Shown piece after piece: positions 1 through 8,411 of a stretch of DNA of 64,000 nt (the first letter of the stretch is position 1; the number at the start of each line of letters is the position of its first letter). A model generated the notes under the pieces. That model made no database searches and was not told the DNA's origin. It saw only the letters and a program-made list of their open reading frames with translations. Location: assembly GCF_030269445.1 (NCBI RefSeq), contig NZ_BSTJ01000007.1, forward strand, positions 1 through 64,000, given 5' to 3'. This DNA is from Actinoallomurus iriomotensis (GTDB lineage: Bacteria; Actinomycetota; Actinomycetes; Streptosporangiales; Streptosporangiaceae). The position numbers were made by a program, and so were the translations under genes.

Positions 1-111
1 GACCGGGGCGGCCTGACCCTCTACAAAGTCCTCCGCGAGCTACAGGCACTACTCGCCACCTGGACAGGCCACTGCCCCACCTGCCGACAGCCCCTCGCCT
101 TAACCACCTAA
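1..111 (+). CDS. C-terminal end of an unidentified protein
   Basis: An open frame enters from the left edge and stops with TAA at 109-111, giving 36 residues. It contains a CPTC pair near the end (GHCPTCRQPL), which could bind a metal or simply be a structural tail. Tails with a single CxxC pair occur on some actinobacterial transposases, but nothing here proves that. The gene ends 10 bases before the stop of the convergent response regulator. I do not assign a function. Confidence 0.45.
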   Translation, partial: DRGGLTLYKVLRELQALLATWTGHCPTCRQPLALTT

Positions 112-121
112 CAAAGCACTA

Positions 122-790
122 CTAGCCCAGCCAGCCGGGTTTCACGAGGCCGGTCTCGTAGGCGATGACGACGAGCTGGGCGCGGTCGCGGGCGTGGAGT
201 TTGATCATGGCACGGCTCACGTGGGTCTTGGCGGTGGCCGGGCTGACGACCAGGCGGCTTGCGATCTCCTCGTTCGACAGGCCCTCGGCGGCCAGGGCCA
301 TGACCTCGCGTTCCCGCTCGGTCAGCCCGGCCAGCGCGGTGGTGGCGGCGTGCGGCTTCTTCGCCTTGGCCGCGAACTCCGCGATCAGCCGGCGGGTCAC
401 TCCCGGCGACAGCAGCGCGTCGCCGGCGGCGACCTCGCGTACGCCGCGGACGAGTTCGGCCGGCTCGGTGTCCTTGACGAGGAATCCGCTGGCCCCGCCC
501 CGCAGGGCCTCGAAGACGTACTCGTCCAGCTCGAACGTCGTCAAGATGATGATCTTCGTGTCGGAGAGCCGCTCGTCGGCGATGATCCGCCGGGCGGCCG
601 CCAGCCCGTCGAGCACGGGCATGCGGATGTCCATCAGGACGATGTCGGGGCGCTCCCGCCGCGCGAGGCGTACGGCCTCCTCGCCGTCGCCGGCCTCGCC
701 GACCACCTCGATGTCCGGTTGAGCGTCGAGCAGCGCGCGGAAACCCGCGCGGACGAGTGCCTGGTCGTCGGCCAGCAGTACGCGGATCAA
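122..790 (-). CDS. NarL/FixJ-family response regulator
   Basis: A two-domain transcription factor of 222 residues. The N-terminal receiver begins IRVLLADDQALVRAGFR with the acidic pocket (ADD) and the phosphorylatable Asp in DIVLMDIRMP; the conserved Lys is in GFLVKD. A LuxR-type helix-turn-helix follows (LTEREREVMALAAEGLSNEEIA). I chose the TTG at 788-790 because AGAGGA lies 6-8 bases upstream; the frame stays open further upstream but would run into the kinase gene. It follows the sensor kinase at 825-2018 by 34 bases and is surely its partner, phosphorylated by it and binding promoters as a dimer. The signal is unknown. Confidence 0.93.
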   Translation of the reverse strand: MIRVLLADDQALVRAGFRALLDAQPDIEVVGEAGDGEEAVRLARRERPDIVLMDIRMPVLDGLAAARRIIADERLSDTKIIILTTFELDEYVFEALRGGASGFLVKDTEPAELVRGVREVAAGDALLSPGVTRRLIAEFAAKAKKPHAATTALAGLTEREREVMALAAEGLSNEEIASRLVVSPATAKTHVSRAMIKLHARDRAQLVVIAYETGLVKPGWLG

Positions 791-824
791 CCGTGTCCTC
801 TTCTCATCTGGACCTCGCCTGCCA

Positions 825-2018
825 TCATGACCGCGGTTCCGGGCTTCCGGCGGGGTGCGGGACCGGCAGCCGGGCCCGTACGTGGAAGCCGCCGGCGTCC
901 GTACGGGGACCGGTGGAGATCTCACCGCCGAGCGCGGCGACGCGTTCGCGCATGCCCGGGATGCCGTTGCCGCCGCGGGGCAGGTCGCCGGGCGCGCCGC
1001 GTCCGTCGTCGAGGACCTCGACGAACAGACCCTCGTCGCCGTACCGCAGGCGTACGGTCGCCGTCACGCCGGGGCCGGCGTGCCGGGTGACGTTCGTCAG
1101 CGCCTCTTGGATGATCCGGAACGCGGCCAGGTCGACGCCGGCGGGGAGCGGACGCGGCTCGCCGCTGGTCTCGGTGTGCACGGTGATGCCGGCGACGCGT
1201 GCCCGGGCGAGCAGGTCGTCCAGCCGCGCCAGGCCGGCGGCGGGCGAGCGGGGCGCGCTCTCGTCCACCTGGCGGAGCACGCCGAGCACCGACCGCACCT
1301 CGGTGAGGGCCTCCTTACTGGCCTCCTTGATCGCGCTGAGCGCCGTACGGGCCTGCTCGGGGCGTTCGTCCATGAGGTGCAGCGCCACCCCGGCCTGGAC
1401 GTTGATCATCGAGATGTTGTGCGCGAGCACGTCGTGCAGCTCGCGTGCGATGCGCAGCCGTTCCTCGCTGGCCTGCCGGCGTTCCTCCTCGGCGCGCGTG
1501 CGGCGGACCTCGTCGGCGCGCTCGCGGCGGACCCGGAGGATCTCCGCCCCGGTCAGCAGCACCACCAGCCAGGTGAAGACCACCAGAGTGTGGCCGAACG
1601 ACCAGTACGCGAGCCGGAACGGGCCGAACGGCGTGAACCGGCTCACCACCCCGAGCACGGTGAGCGCGCCGCCCGGGATCGCCCAGGCGGCCACGCGGCG
1701 CCCCGCGCCCACGGTCGCGACGATCGCGACGACCGGGCTGAGGAAGACCGGGCCGAAGACGTATCCGCGCAGGAGGTACAGCACGGTGGCCGTCATCACC
1801 ACGGAGAGTGCGACCGTGGGGTAACGGCGACGGAAAAGGAGGGCGAAGGGCCCGGTGGCCAGCAGCGCGTACGCCAGGACGTCGAGCAGCATGTGGGGGT
1901 ACGGCATGTGGACGTCGGCGCCCGACGACCCCACCAGCTGGAGGAAGCCGACGAAGATCGGCACGACGAAGACCGGAAGGTCGCCAGGGCGCCATCGGGT
2001 CCCACGTTCGCCGGTCAC
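825..2018 (-). CDS. Membrane sensor histidine kinase, HisKA_3 (NarL-type) family
   Basis: A 397-residue kinase with about six hydrophobic segments in the first 170 residues (for example MLLDVLAYALLATGPFALLF and LAYWSFGHTLVVFTWLVVLL), a short coiled linker, a dimerisation/phosphoacceptor helix with RELHDVLAHNISMI (phosphorylated His in ELHD) and an HATPase_c domain with LDDGRGA and GNGIPGMRERV as G boxes. It has no large extracellular loop, so it probably senses something in or near the membrane. The start is GTG at 2016-2018. It is transcribed ahead of the response regulator at 122-790. Confidence 0.93.
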   Translation of the reverse strand: MTGERGTRWRPGDLPVFVVPIFVGFLQLVGSSGADVHMPYPHMLLDVLAYALLATGPFALLFRRRYPTVALSVVMTATVLYLLRGYVFGPVFLSPVVAIVATVGAGRRVAAWAIPGGALTVLGVVSRFTPFGPFRLAYWSFGHTLVVFTWLVVLLTGAEILRVRRERADEVRRTRAEEERRQASEERLRIARELHDVLAHNISMINVQAGVALHLMDERPEQARTALSAIKEASKEALTEVRSVLGVLRQVDESAPRSPAAGLARLDDLLARARVAGITVHTETSGEPRPLPAGVDLAAFRIIQEALTNVTRHAGPGVTATVRLRYGDEGLFVEVLDDGRGAPGDLPRGGNGIPGMRERVAALGGEISTGPRTDAGGFHVRARLPVPHPAGSPEPRS

Positions 2019-2336
2019 ATGTGAACTTTAGGAGGCCGGTGGGCGTCAAAACATCGTGCGCCGGTGGACATCGCGACTACGCCGCCGGGAGTAGCCGCCC
2101 ACTGACCTGGTATTTACCAGTCGTTTGCCGGCCATCCACAACACTGTGGGCCGGACACGTGTCGCCATTTTCGGGAGGAGTGTGCGGTCTTCACGGCGAC
2201 TCGGGCGCGTTGAGTGGACGGGAACGGTCGGTTTGGCGGATACCGTAATCCGGCCGGGGTGTGCGTGCGCCCCTTCCCCTTCCTGAGCCCTGGTGCGTTC
2301 CCCGTCGGGAACGAGCCGGATCCTGAGAGGACATCG
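2019..2336. promoter_or_regulatory. Divergent promoter region with two palindromes
   Basis: This 318-base gap lies between the divergent kinase and esterase genes and contains no gene. It holds two perfect inverted repeats: CTGGTA-TT-TACCAG at 2107-2120 and CCACA-ACAC-TGTGG at 2136-2149. Both are the size expected of operator half-sites and they are 15 bases apart. I cannot say which regulator binds; the adjacent NarL-type regulator is the obvious candidate. No clear -35/-10 pair could be chosen. Confidence 0.4.
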
Positions 2337-3479
2337 GTGGGACTGACGAGCGGGGTCCTCCTCGCCTTTTTGATTCTGGTGGCCGTCGGTCTGGGTGCGG
2401 TCACGATCTGGTGGTGGCCGAGGTTCGCCGGGCCGGGACCGCGCATGCTGCTCTCCCGTCTCGGGCTGTTCGCCGGTGCTCAGTTCACGCTGTTGATGGT
2501 GCTGCTGGTCGCGGTGAACAACTACTTCCTGTTCTACGCGTCCTGGTCGGACCTGCTGGGGACGAACCACCAGCCGGTACGCGTCCAGGCCAACAACAGC
2601 ATCGTCGCCGTCAAGCCGATGGGCACGGGTCAGCCGCTCGCCCGCCAGGCCACCACCTTCGCCAAGAAGAAGTCCGACCCGGCGCACGACGGTCAGATCG
2701 AGCAGGTGCAGATTCAGGGCCCGCGCACCGGCCTGACCACCGACGCGTACGTTTTCCTTCCGCCGCAGTACTTCCAGAAGCAATTTGAGAAGCGCCATTT
2801 CCCGGTGATGTACGACTTCACCGGATTTCCGGGCCTGCCGCAACAGTTGGTGACGCGCCTGAAGGTGCCCGCCACCGCGGCCGAGGAGATGAACGCCGGG
2901 CTGGTCCAGCCGATGATCATCGTGATGATGCGGCCCTCGCCGACCTCGGTCATGCCCAAGGACACCGAGTGCACCGACGTGCCGGGCGGCCCACAGGTCC
3001 TCTCCTTCTACACCCAGGACGTCGCCGAGGCCCTGATGTCGACGTACCGGGTGGCGGCCAACCCGCACGCCTGGGGCGCGATGGGCGACTCGACCGGCGG
3101 GTACTGCGCGGTCAAGCTCGCGATGAAGGCCTCGGACCGGTTCACCGCGGCGGTGTCGATGGCGGGCTACTTCTACCCGCGCCAGGACTGGCAGACCGGC
3201 GACCTGTACGCCGGAAACAAGCAGGTCAAGAACGACAACAGCCTCATCTGGCGGCTCCAGCACCTGCCGCCTCCGCCGATCTCGGTCCTGGTCACCACCA
3301 GCCCGGACGGCGAGCGCGACTACGGCGAGGCGCGCAAGTTCCTGCAGGCCGCGCGGGAGCCGCTGATGACGGACAAGATCCTCGTGCCGGGCGGGGGCCA
3401 CAACCCCCGCACCTGGCGCCGCGTCCTGCCCAGCGCCCTGCAGTGGATGAGCCGGCATCTGGTGCACGAGGGCGTCTGA
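2337..3479 (+). CDS. Membrane-anchored esterase-fold protein (antigen 85/esterase D-like)
   Basis: A 380-residue protein with two N-terminal membrane helices (LLAFLILVAVGLGAVTIWWW and LFAGAQFTLLMVLLVAVNNY) followed by an extracytoplasmic alpha/beta-hydrolase of the PF00756 type. The nucleophile elbow is GDSTGGY, and a late GGGHNPRTW could supply the catalytic His. Proteins of this layout belong to the same fold family as the mycolyltransferases; the actual acyl substrate is unknown. The start is GTG 2337 with GAGAGGA 7 bases upstream; an open frame extends further 5' but has no ribosome site. A terminator hairpin follows at 3497-3520. Confidence 0.85.
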   Translation: MGLTSGVLLAFLILVAVGLGAVTIWWWPRFAGPGPRMLLSRLGLFAGAQFTLLMVLLVAVNNYFLFYASWSDLLGTNHQPVRVQANNSIVAVKPMGTGQPLARQATTFAKKKSDPAHDGQIEQVQIQGPRTGLTTDAYVFLPPQYFQKQFEKRHFPVMYDFTGFPGLPQQLVTRLKVPATAAEEMNAGLVQPMIIVMMRPSPTSVMPKDTECTDVPGGPQVLSFYTQDVAEALMSTYRVAANPHAWGAMGDSTGGYCAVKLAMKASDRFTAAVSMAGYFYPRQDWQTGDLYAGNKQVKNDNSLIWRLQHLPPPPISVLVTTSPDGERDYGEARKFLQAAREPLMTDKILVPGGGHNPRTWRRVLPSALQWMSRHLVHEGV

Positions 3480-3496
3480 CGCGAGGAGAGAACGCC

Positions 3497-3520
3497 CGGG
3501 GAGGCCTCGCGGCCTCCCCG
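3497..3520. terminator. Bidirectional hairpin terminator
   Basis: A perfect 10-base stem (CGGGGAGGCC / GGCCTCCCCG) with a TCGC loop sits between the convergent esterase (stop at 3479) and DUF427 genes (stop at 3532). No U-run follows, as is usual for GC-rich actinomycetes. Confidence 0.7.
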
Positions 3521-3531
3521 CGGGCCACCGC

Positions 3532-4332
3532 TCACGACCAGGGCGACTCCGGGCGCTCCTGCGGCTCGCCGTCGACCTCGATGTCGGTCCGCTCGTTCCA
3601 GAAGCAGACCAGGTCACGGATCGGCTCGGCCTCGCGGAGCGGCCGCTCGTACGTCCAGGCGACGTCCTCGCCGCCGTGGCTCCAGTAGGTCGCCTCGCCC
3701 TTGTAGGCGCAGTGGCTCGTGGTCTGTGACGGCTCCAGGAGGTCGAGCCGTACGTCCTCGCGCGGGAGGTAGTAGCGGACCGGCAGCCCCGTCTCGAACA
3801 GCATGACCGGGCGGGAGGACTCCGCCAGCACCTCGCCGTTAAGGCTCACCTTCACACGGCGGGAGCTCCGGAGGACGTCGATGCGGTGGTACGGGTCGTG
3901 CGGATGCCCGAAGACCTGTTCGTCCTCCTCGTACCAGGCGTCCATCGAGTCCCAGTAGAACGCGACGTAACCCTTGAGCCAGGGTGCGATCGGGTCCGGG
4001 TAGCCCCAGACGGCGTTCTCGGCGGTACGCCCGCCGGCCGACACCGTCCAGTAGGCGGCGTCGCCCTTCACCGGGCAGTGCGACGAGTGGTCGGTGCGCG
4101 TCAGCAGGTCGGTCCGTACGTCGCCCTCGGGGACGTAGTAGACGGGCAGGTTCCTGGTCTCGAACAGCAGGCGGGCGCCGGTGGTGTCGACGATCGTCTC
4201 CCCGCCGAACTCGGCCCGGATCCGCTTGTGCACCGGCTCGAAGTACAGCAGATGCCGTGGGGCGTTCACGTCTCCGTTGAACACGCCCGCCGGTCGCCCC
4301 GACAGGGGTGCTCCAGGCAAAGTGAGGCTCAT
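3532..4332 (-). CDS. Protein with two DUF427 domains
   Basis: A 266-residue cytoplasmic protein made of two tandem DUF427 (NTP_transf_9-like) repeats. Each has the family signature: an ETGLPVRYYLPREDVR-like strand, a SHC.YKG motif (SSHCPVKGDAAYW in repeat one, TSHCAYKGEATYW in repeat two), a W.Y..P motif and a final VAFYW or VCFWNER. The biochemical role of DUF427 is not established; fusions of two copies are common in actinobacteria. I chose ATG 4330-4332 (MSLTLPG) because the repeat begins soon after; the frame is open upstream but overlaps the promoter of the P450. The two genes are divergent, 117 bases apart. Confidence 0.85.
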   Translation of the reverse strand: MSLTLPGAPLSGRPAGVFNGDVNAPRHLLYFEPVHKRIRAEFGGETIVDTTGARLLFETRNLPVYYVPEGDVRTDLLTRTDHSSHCPVKGDAAYWTVSAGGRTAENAVWGYPDPIAPWLKGYVAFYWDSMDAWYEEDEQVFGHPHDPYHRIDVLRSSRRVKVSLNGEVLAESSRPVMLFETGLPVRYYLPREDVRLDLLEPSQTTSHCAYKGEATYWSHGGEDVAWTYERPLREAEPIRDLVCFWNERTDIEVDGEPQERPESPWS

Positions 4333-4449
4333 ACCTGCGGCAACCCCCGGCGACGGCGGCGCATTCCGTTCCTCTTCCCCTGCGTCCTGAACCGGCCTTG
4401 GTCCGAGCGCCGGATACGGGTTACGGTCCTTAGACGCGGGAGGAAAAAG

Positions 4450-5793
4450 ATGACTCAACGGCGAGTCAGCCGTCCGATCTCCGACACGGAGCTGATCTAC
4501 AACCCGGACACCTACGTACGCTCCGTGCCCCACGACGCGCTCACCCGGCTGCGGCGGTCGACCCCCGTCGTCTGGGTCGAGGAGCGGCCCGTCGACGACT
4601 GGCCGGCCGGACCGGGGTTCTGGGCGGTGCTGCGGCATGCGGACGTACGCCACGTGCTGCGCGACCCACGGCTGTTCTCCTCACACCTTGGCGCCACGCA
4701 GATCCGCGACGCCGAGGACCTCGACTACGTGCGCCGCATGATGCTCAACATGGACCCGCCGGAGCACTCGCGGCTGCGGCGGCTGCTGACCAAGGCGTTC
4801 ACGCCGCGCGCGGTGGCGCGGCTGGCCGCGGGCATCGAGCGGCGGGCGCGCGCCCTGGTCGACGCGGTGGCCGAGAAGGGTGAGGCGGACTTCGCCAAGG
4901 AGATCGCCGCCGACCTGCCGCTGCTCACGCTGGCCGACGTGTTCGGCATTCCCGAGTCCGACCGGTGGCTGCTGTTCGACTGGTCCAACCGCGTCATCGG
5001 CTACCAGGACGCGGAGTACTCCATCAGCTCCGCGTTCGACCCCTCCCAGGCCACCGACATGGCCCGCCGGGCGATCGCGCTACGCCCCTCCGGCCCGGTG
5101 AACCCGCGCTCGCGCGCCGGCATGCCCGACCTGTACGCCTACGCCCACGAGCTCGGCGAGTACAAGCGGCGGCGTCCCGGCGACGACGTCATGACCGCGC
5201 TGATGCACCACGTCGACGACGAGGACGGCGCCGTCGCGGTCGAGGAGTTCGAGAACCTCTTCTGGCTGTTCGCGGTGGCCGGCAACGAGACGGTGCGCAA
5301 CGGCCTGCCCGGCGGGATGTTCGCGCTGCTGAAGAACCCGGCCGAGCTCGCCCGGCTGCGCGCCGACCGCTCCCTCCTCGACACCGCCGTCGAGGAGATG
5401 CTCCGCTGGTGGACGCCGGTGATGAACTTCCGGCGCACGGCGACGGCCGACACCGTCGTCGGCAACGTCCCGGTGCGCAAGGGCGAGAAGGTGGTCGTCT
5501 GGTTCTCCTCGGCCAACCGCGACGAGGAGGTCTTCGACCGGCCGTCCCGATTCGACGTCGCGCGGGCCGGCGGCGACCACCTGACCTTCGGGCACGGCCC
5601 GCACTTCTGCCTCGGCGCGCACCTGGCGCGGCTGCAGATGCGCGCGATGTTCACCGCCGTCCTCGACCGCCTGCACGACATCGAGCCGGCCGGCGAGCCG
5701 ATGCGCCTGCGCTCGAACTTCCAGAACGGCATCAAGCGCCTGCCGATCCGCTGGAAACCGCACGGCTCACCCGCCGGCGACGATCTCCCGTAG
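4450..5793 (+). CDS. Cytochrome P450
   Basis: A soluble bacterial P450 of 447 residues, within the usual size. It has the I-helix oxygen-binding motif AGNET near residue 277, the K-helix ExxR (EEMLR) near 316 and the haem loop FGHGPHFCLGAHLAR with the Cys ligand at about 387. The N-terminal RRLLTKAFTPRAV and NMDPPEHSRLRR segments are typical. It needs ferredoxin and ferredoxin reductase, neither encoded nearby. The overall sequence resembles the CYP107/124/125 group that oxidises terpenes, sterols or lipids, but the substrate cannot be read from the sequence. The start ATG has GGGAGGAAAAAG just upstream. Confidence 0.93.
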   Translation: MTQRRVSRPISDTELIYNPDTYVRSVPHDALTRLRRSTPVVWVEERPVDDWPAGPGFWAVLRHADVRHVLRDPRLFSSHLGATQIRDAEDLDYVRRMMLNMDPPEHSRLRRLLTKAFTPRAVARLAAGIERRARALVDAVAEKGEADFAKEIAADLPLLTLADVFGIPESDRWLLFDWSNRVIGYQDAEYSISSAFDPSQATDMARRAIALRPSGPVNPRSRAGMPDLYAYAHELGEYKRRRPGDDVMTALMHHVDDEDGAVAVEEFENLFWLFAVAGNETVRNGLPGGMFALLKNPAELARLRADRSLLDTAVEEMLRWWTPVMNFRRTATADTVVGNVPVRKGEKVVVWFSSANRDEEVFDRPSRFDVARAGGDHLTFGHGPHFCLGAHLARLQMRAMFTAVLDRLHDIEPAGEPMRLRSNFQNGIKRLPIRWKPHGSPAGDDLP

Positions 5794-5812
5794 CGCGGGC
5801 GAACGCGGTTGA

Positions 5813-5831
5813 CCTCCGGCCGCGCCGGAGG
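5813..5831. terminator. Hairpin between convergent genes
   Basis: The inverted repeat CCTCCGG-CCGCG-CCGGAGG lies 19 bases after the P450 stop and just before the DeoR gene stop. It is well placed as a two-way terminator; the stem is short but all G-C rich. Confidence 0.5.
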
Positions 5832-5844
5832 GCCGCGCACGGCC

Positions 5845-6621
5845 TCAGGCGCGGACGACCTTGATGCCGGCCTCCTCATACGGGCGGGTGTCCGCCTGTT
5901 CGTCGGTGACGAGCATGTCGACCTCGCCGATGCCGCAGATCTTGGCGAACGCGCGCTCGCCCAGCTTGGACCCGTCCGCGACGACGACCACGCGCTCGGC
6001 GCGGACCGCCATCTGCCGGTTGATGCTTGCCTCGTCCTCATTCGCGCAGGTCGCCCCGCGCTCGATGTCCAGGCCGCTGACGCCCAGGAACGCCATGTCC
6101 AGCGTCACCTGGTCGAACACGCCGTTCGCGAGCGGGCCGACCAGCTCGTACGACTGCGGCAGCGCCACGCCGCCGGTCAGCACGATCTTGATGTGCGGGC
6201 GTACCACGAGTTCGCCGGCGATGTTGAGGGCGTTCGTCACGACGGTCACCGCGGGGGAGCCGCCGTCGGCGGGCAGGTCCGGGCGGGTGGCCAGGGCGCG
6301 GGCCACCTCGGTGGTGGTCGTGCCGCCGTTGACGCCGACGACCGCGCCGGGCTCGACCAGGTCGGCGGCGACCGCCGCGATGCGCTGCTTCTCCGACGCG
6401 CGGCGGGCGCTCTTGTAGCGCAGCGGGAGGTCGTAGGTGACGGTGTGGGCCACGGCGCCGCCGCGGGTACGGGTCAGCATCTGCTGCTGGGCGAGCTGGT
6501 CGAAGTCGCGGCGGATCGTCGCGGCGGAGACGCTCAGCTCGTCGGCCGCCTCCTCGACGCTGAGCCGGCCGCGGCTCGCGAGCAGCGACAGCAGGCCGTT
6601 CCACCGCTCGTAACGGCTCAC
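5845..6621 (-). CDS. DeoR/GlpR-family transcriptional regulator
   Basis: A 258-residue repressor of sugar metabolism type. It has a DeoR helix-turn-helix at residues 1-55 (RWNGLLSLLASRGRLSVEEA then VSAATIRRDFDQL) and a C-terminal DeoRC sensor domain of the phosphosugar-isomerase fold (GVNGGTTTTEVARAL, the phosphate-binding loop). Such proteins usually bind a phosphorylated sugar. The start is GTG 6619-6621 with GGAGGA 3-8 bases upstream. Two very short frames directly precede it (6618-6677 and 6674-6718), the stop of the nearer one overlapping this GTG, so its translation is probably coupled. No sugar operon is adjacent. Confidence 0.92.
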   Translation of the reverse strand: MSRYERWNGLLSLLASRGRLSVEEAADELSVSAATIRRDFDQLAQQQMLTRTRGGAVAHTVTYDLPLRYKSARRASEKQRIAAVAADLVEPGAVVGVNGGTTTTEVARALATRPDLPADGGSPAVTVVTNALNIAGELVVRPHIKIVLTGGVALPQSYELVGPLANGVFDQVTLDMAFLGVSGLDIERGATCANEDEASINRQMAVRAERVVVVADGSKLGERAFAKICGIGEVDMLVTDEQADTRPYEEAGIKVVRA

Positions 6622-6677
6622 GACTCCTCCGGAGGAAGAACCACGGCGTCGCCGGTCCGCTCACTGCGTTCGCTCAT
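6618..6677 (-). CDS. Short leader frame of the MSER family, 19 codons
   Basis: This 19-codon frame starts ATG AGC GAA CGC (MSERSER) with AAGGAGGA 5-6 bases upstream and ends in LPPEES, its TGA overlapping the GTG of the DeoR gene. Its last codons contain GGAGGAG, the ribosome site of the regulator. It matches the leaders at 9494-9692 and 17124-17195 at both ends while its middle differs. The peptide probably matters less than the coupling it gives. Confidence 0.55.
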   Translation of the reverse strand: MSERSERTGDAVVLPPEES

Positions 6678-6718
6678 GAGTCCTCCTTCGGCGGAGGAGG
6701 GACCAGGTGCGCGCTCAA
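6674..6718 (-). CDS. Degenerate short leader frame, 14 codons
   Basis: A TTG-initiated frame, TTG AGC GCG CAC, preceded by GGGAG, encodes SAHLVPPPPKEDS after its start. The end matches the leader family (HLV..LPTKEDS), and its TGA overlaps the ATG of the next leader. It looks like the 3' part of a family member whose 5' half has been lost. Confidence 0.4.
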   Translation of the reverse strand: MSAHLVPPPPKEDS

Positions 6719-6885
6719 CCACGTCTCCCGTCCGCGTGCTCGGTCGTGGAGGCAGGGTCCAGGTCAGGGATTAGACCAGCTGCCGCCGATGAGCTTTACT
6801 GATCGTACATCCCTCGCACCGCGCACGAATGTGCATGAGCGACCAGGCATCACTTTCAATGCCGAAAAGGTAGGCAAAAGGGCCG

Positions 6886-7536
6886 TCAGCCCAGCAGCCA
6901 TTCCCCGGTGTTGACGCTGACGAGGCCATAGCGGGCGGCGGCGATCACCGCCTCACGCTGGGAGTGCACGCCCAGTTTGGTCAGCACGCTCTGCACGTGG
7001 CTGCGGGCGGTACTTCGAGTGATCTTCATGGTGCGCGCCAGGGACGCGGTGCTCTCGCCGCGGACGAGCCGGGTCAGCACCTCGCGTTCACGCGGGGTCA
7101 GGTAGTGCGCGAGCCGCTGCGCCTCGCTTCGCGGGCGCAGCGGCATGCGCGTGCCGGCGGCCGAGTCGACCACCACCTCACCGGCGTGGACGCGGTCCAG
7201 CATCGCGACGATCTCGTCGGCCTGCTGACCCTTGTGCGCGAAGCCGCACACGCCCCCCGCGAGCGCGGCGTCGAGCAGCTCGGCGTCCATCGATCCCGAC
7301 AGGACGACGAACCGCGTCGCGGGCGCGGTGCGCAGGAGCTCGGGCAGGCGGTCGAGCGCCGAGCCGCCGGGAAACTGCAGATCGATCAGGCATACGTCGG
7401 CCGGTGCCGACGACAGCAGGCGCAGCGCCTCGTCCGGGGAGTAGACCACGCCGACCACGTCGTGCCCGGCCTCGGCTAACACGAGGGCGAGCGAGTCCGC
7501 GAACACCGCGTGGTCGTCGCAGACCACGACCTTCAT
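6886..7536 (-). CDS. NarL/FixJ-family response regulator
   Basis: 216 residues. The receiver domain (MKVVVCDDHAVFADSLALVL, phosphorylatable Asp in DVCLIDLQFPG, Lys in GFAHKGQ) is followed by a LuxR-type DNA-binding domain (YLTPREREVLTRLVRGEST). The ATG at 7534-7536 overlaps the TGA of the kinase gene by four bases (ATGA), so the two are co-translated. It probably acts only with that kinase. Confidence 0.92.
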   Translation of the reverse strand: MKVVVCDDHAVFADSLALVLAEAGHDVVGVVYSPDEALRLLSSAPADVCLIDLQFPGGSALDRLPELLRTAPATRFVVLSGSMDAELLDAALAGGVCGFAHKGQQADEIVAMLDRVHAGEVVVDSAAGTRMPLRPRSEAQRLAHYLTPREREVLTRLVRGESTASLARTMKITRSTARSHVQSVLTKLGVHSQREAVIAAARYGLVSVNTGEWLLG

Positions 7537-8249
7537 GGGCCGGTCGCCGACGGCAGCAGGATCCGTACGCGCGCGCCCCCGAGCTCGCACCGGCGGACCT
7601 CCAGCCCGCCGCCGTAGCCGGTGACCAGGTCGTGCACGATGCCCAGCCCCAGCGAGGCGAGCCCCCCGGCACCGCCGCCGAAGCCCGGCCCGTCGTCGTC
7701 GACCTGGACGACGGTCCAGCCGTCCTCGCTCACAACGCTCACGTCGACGCGCTCGGCGGCGATGCGGCACGCGTTGTCCAGGATGTTGCGCACGGCGCGC
7801 CACAGCGCGAGCGGGTCGATGTGCGCCCACGCCGGGCTCGCGACGTATCCCACCTGGCGGATCGCGGCGAGACGCACCCCCGCGACGATCTCGCCGACGA
7901 GCTCGTCCACGCGGACCCGTTCCGGACGCGGCGGGTCGGCCGGGGGACCGTCGTCGTCCTCGTCGAGGCGGCGGAGCAGGTGGTCGAGCCAGCGAGTCTC
8001 GCCGAGCAGCGCCTCCACGCGGTCGCGGCTGGCCGGCCCGACGTCGTCGGCGACGGAGACCGCGGAGGCCAGCATGATGATGGTGCCCAGCTCATGGCGG
8101 ATGTCATGACGGATCCTGCGCCGCCGGAGAACCGGGTCGTCGGCCGGTGGGGCCGGCAGGGCCAGAGCGTCACCGGCCGTCACGACCGCACGGCAGCCGA
8201 GCCGCGGAGTGGTCGCGGACGGTGAGGAACGCGATTGTCCATCGATCAT
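7533..8249 (-). CDS. Soluble sensor histidine kinase
   Basis: A 238-residue kinase without membrane helices or an obvious input domain. The phosphoacceptor helix is IRHDIRHELGTIIMLASAV (His in RHELGT). The ATPase domain has N-box RAVRNILDNACRI, G1 VDDDGPGFGG and G2 GLGIVHDLVTGYGGGLEV. The ATG at 8247-8249 has GGGGG eight bases upstream; an alternative ATG lies at 8282. Because it lacks a sensor region it probably responds to a partner protein or to a cytoplasmic cue. Confidence 0.85.
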   Translation of the reverse strand: MIDGQSRSSPSATTPRLGCRAVVTAGDALALPAPPADDPVLRRRRIRHDIRHELGTIIMLASAVSVADDVGPASRDRVEALLGETRWLDHLLRRLDEDDDGPPADPPRPERVRVDELVGEIVAGVRLAAIRQVGYVASPAWAHIDPLALWRAVRNILDNACRIAAERVDVSVVSEDGWTVVQVDDDGPGFGGGAGGLASLGLGIVHDLVTGYGGGLEVRRCELGGARVRILLPSATGP

Positions 8250-8411
8250 GGCAGACCCCCGTCTTGGGAAAACATGTACCAACCTTGTCGACCGTCACTC
8301 GGTAAGACGCCGGTGTCCAGGCAGCCGGCGGTAAAGACAGGGTTGCTGGCCGGAGGTGGTCATGTCGTCACTGAGGGTAAACTACGCGTCGATCCGATGC
8401 GTCTCCTTGCC

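Noticed and set aside
1-111. The left-edge fragment as a transposase end
   Set aside because: Only 36 residues are visible and the CxxC tail alone is not diagnostic, so I left it unidentified.
2046-3617. A long minus-strand frame opposite the esterase
   Set aside because: The plus-strand gene has membrane helices, a nucleophile elbow and a ribosome site; the opposite frame is a Arg/His-rich shadow.
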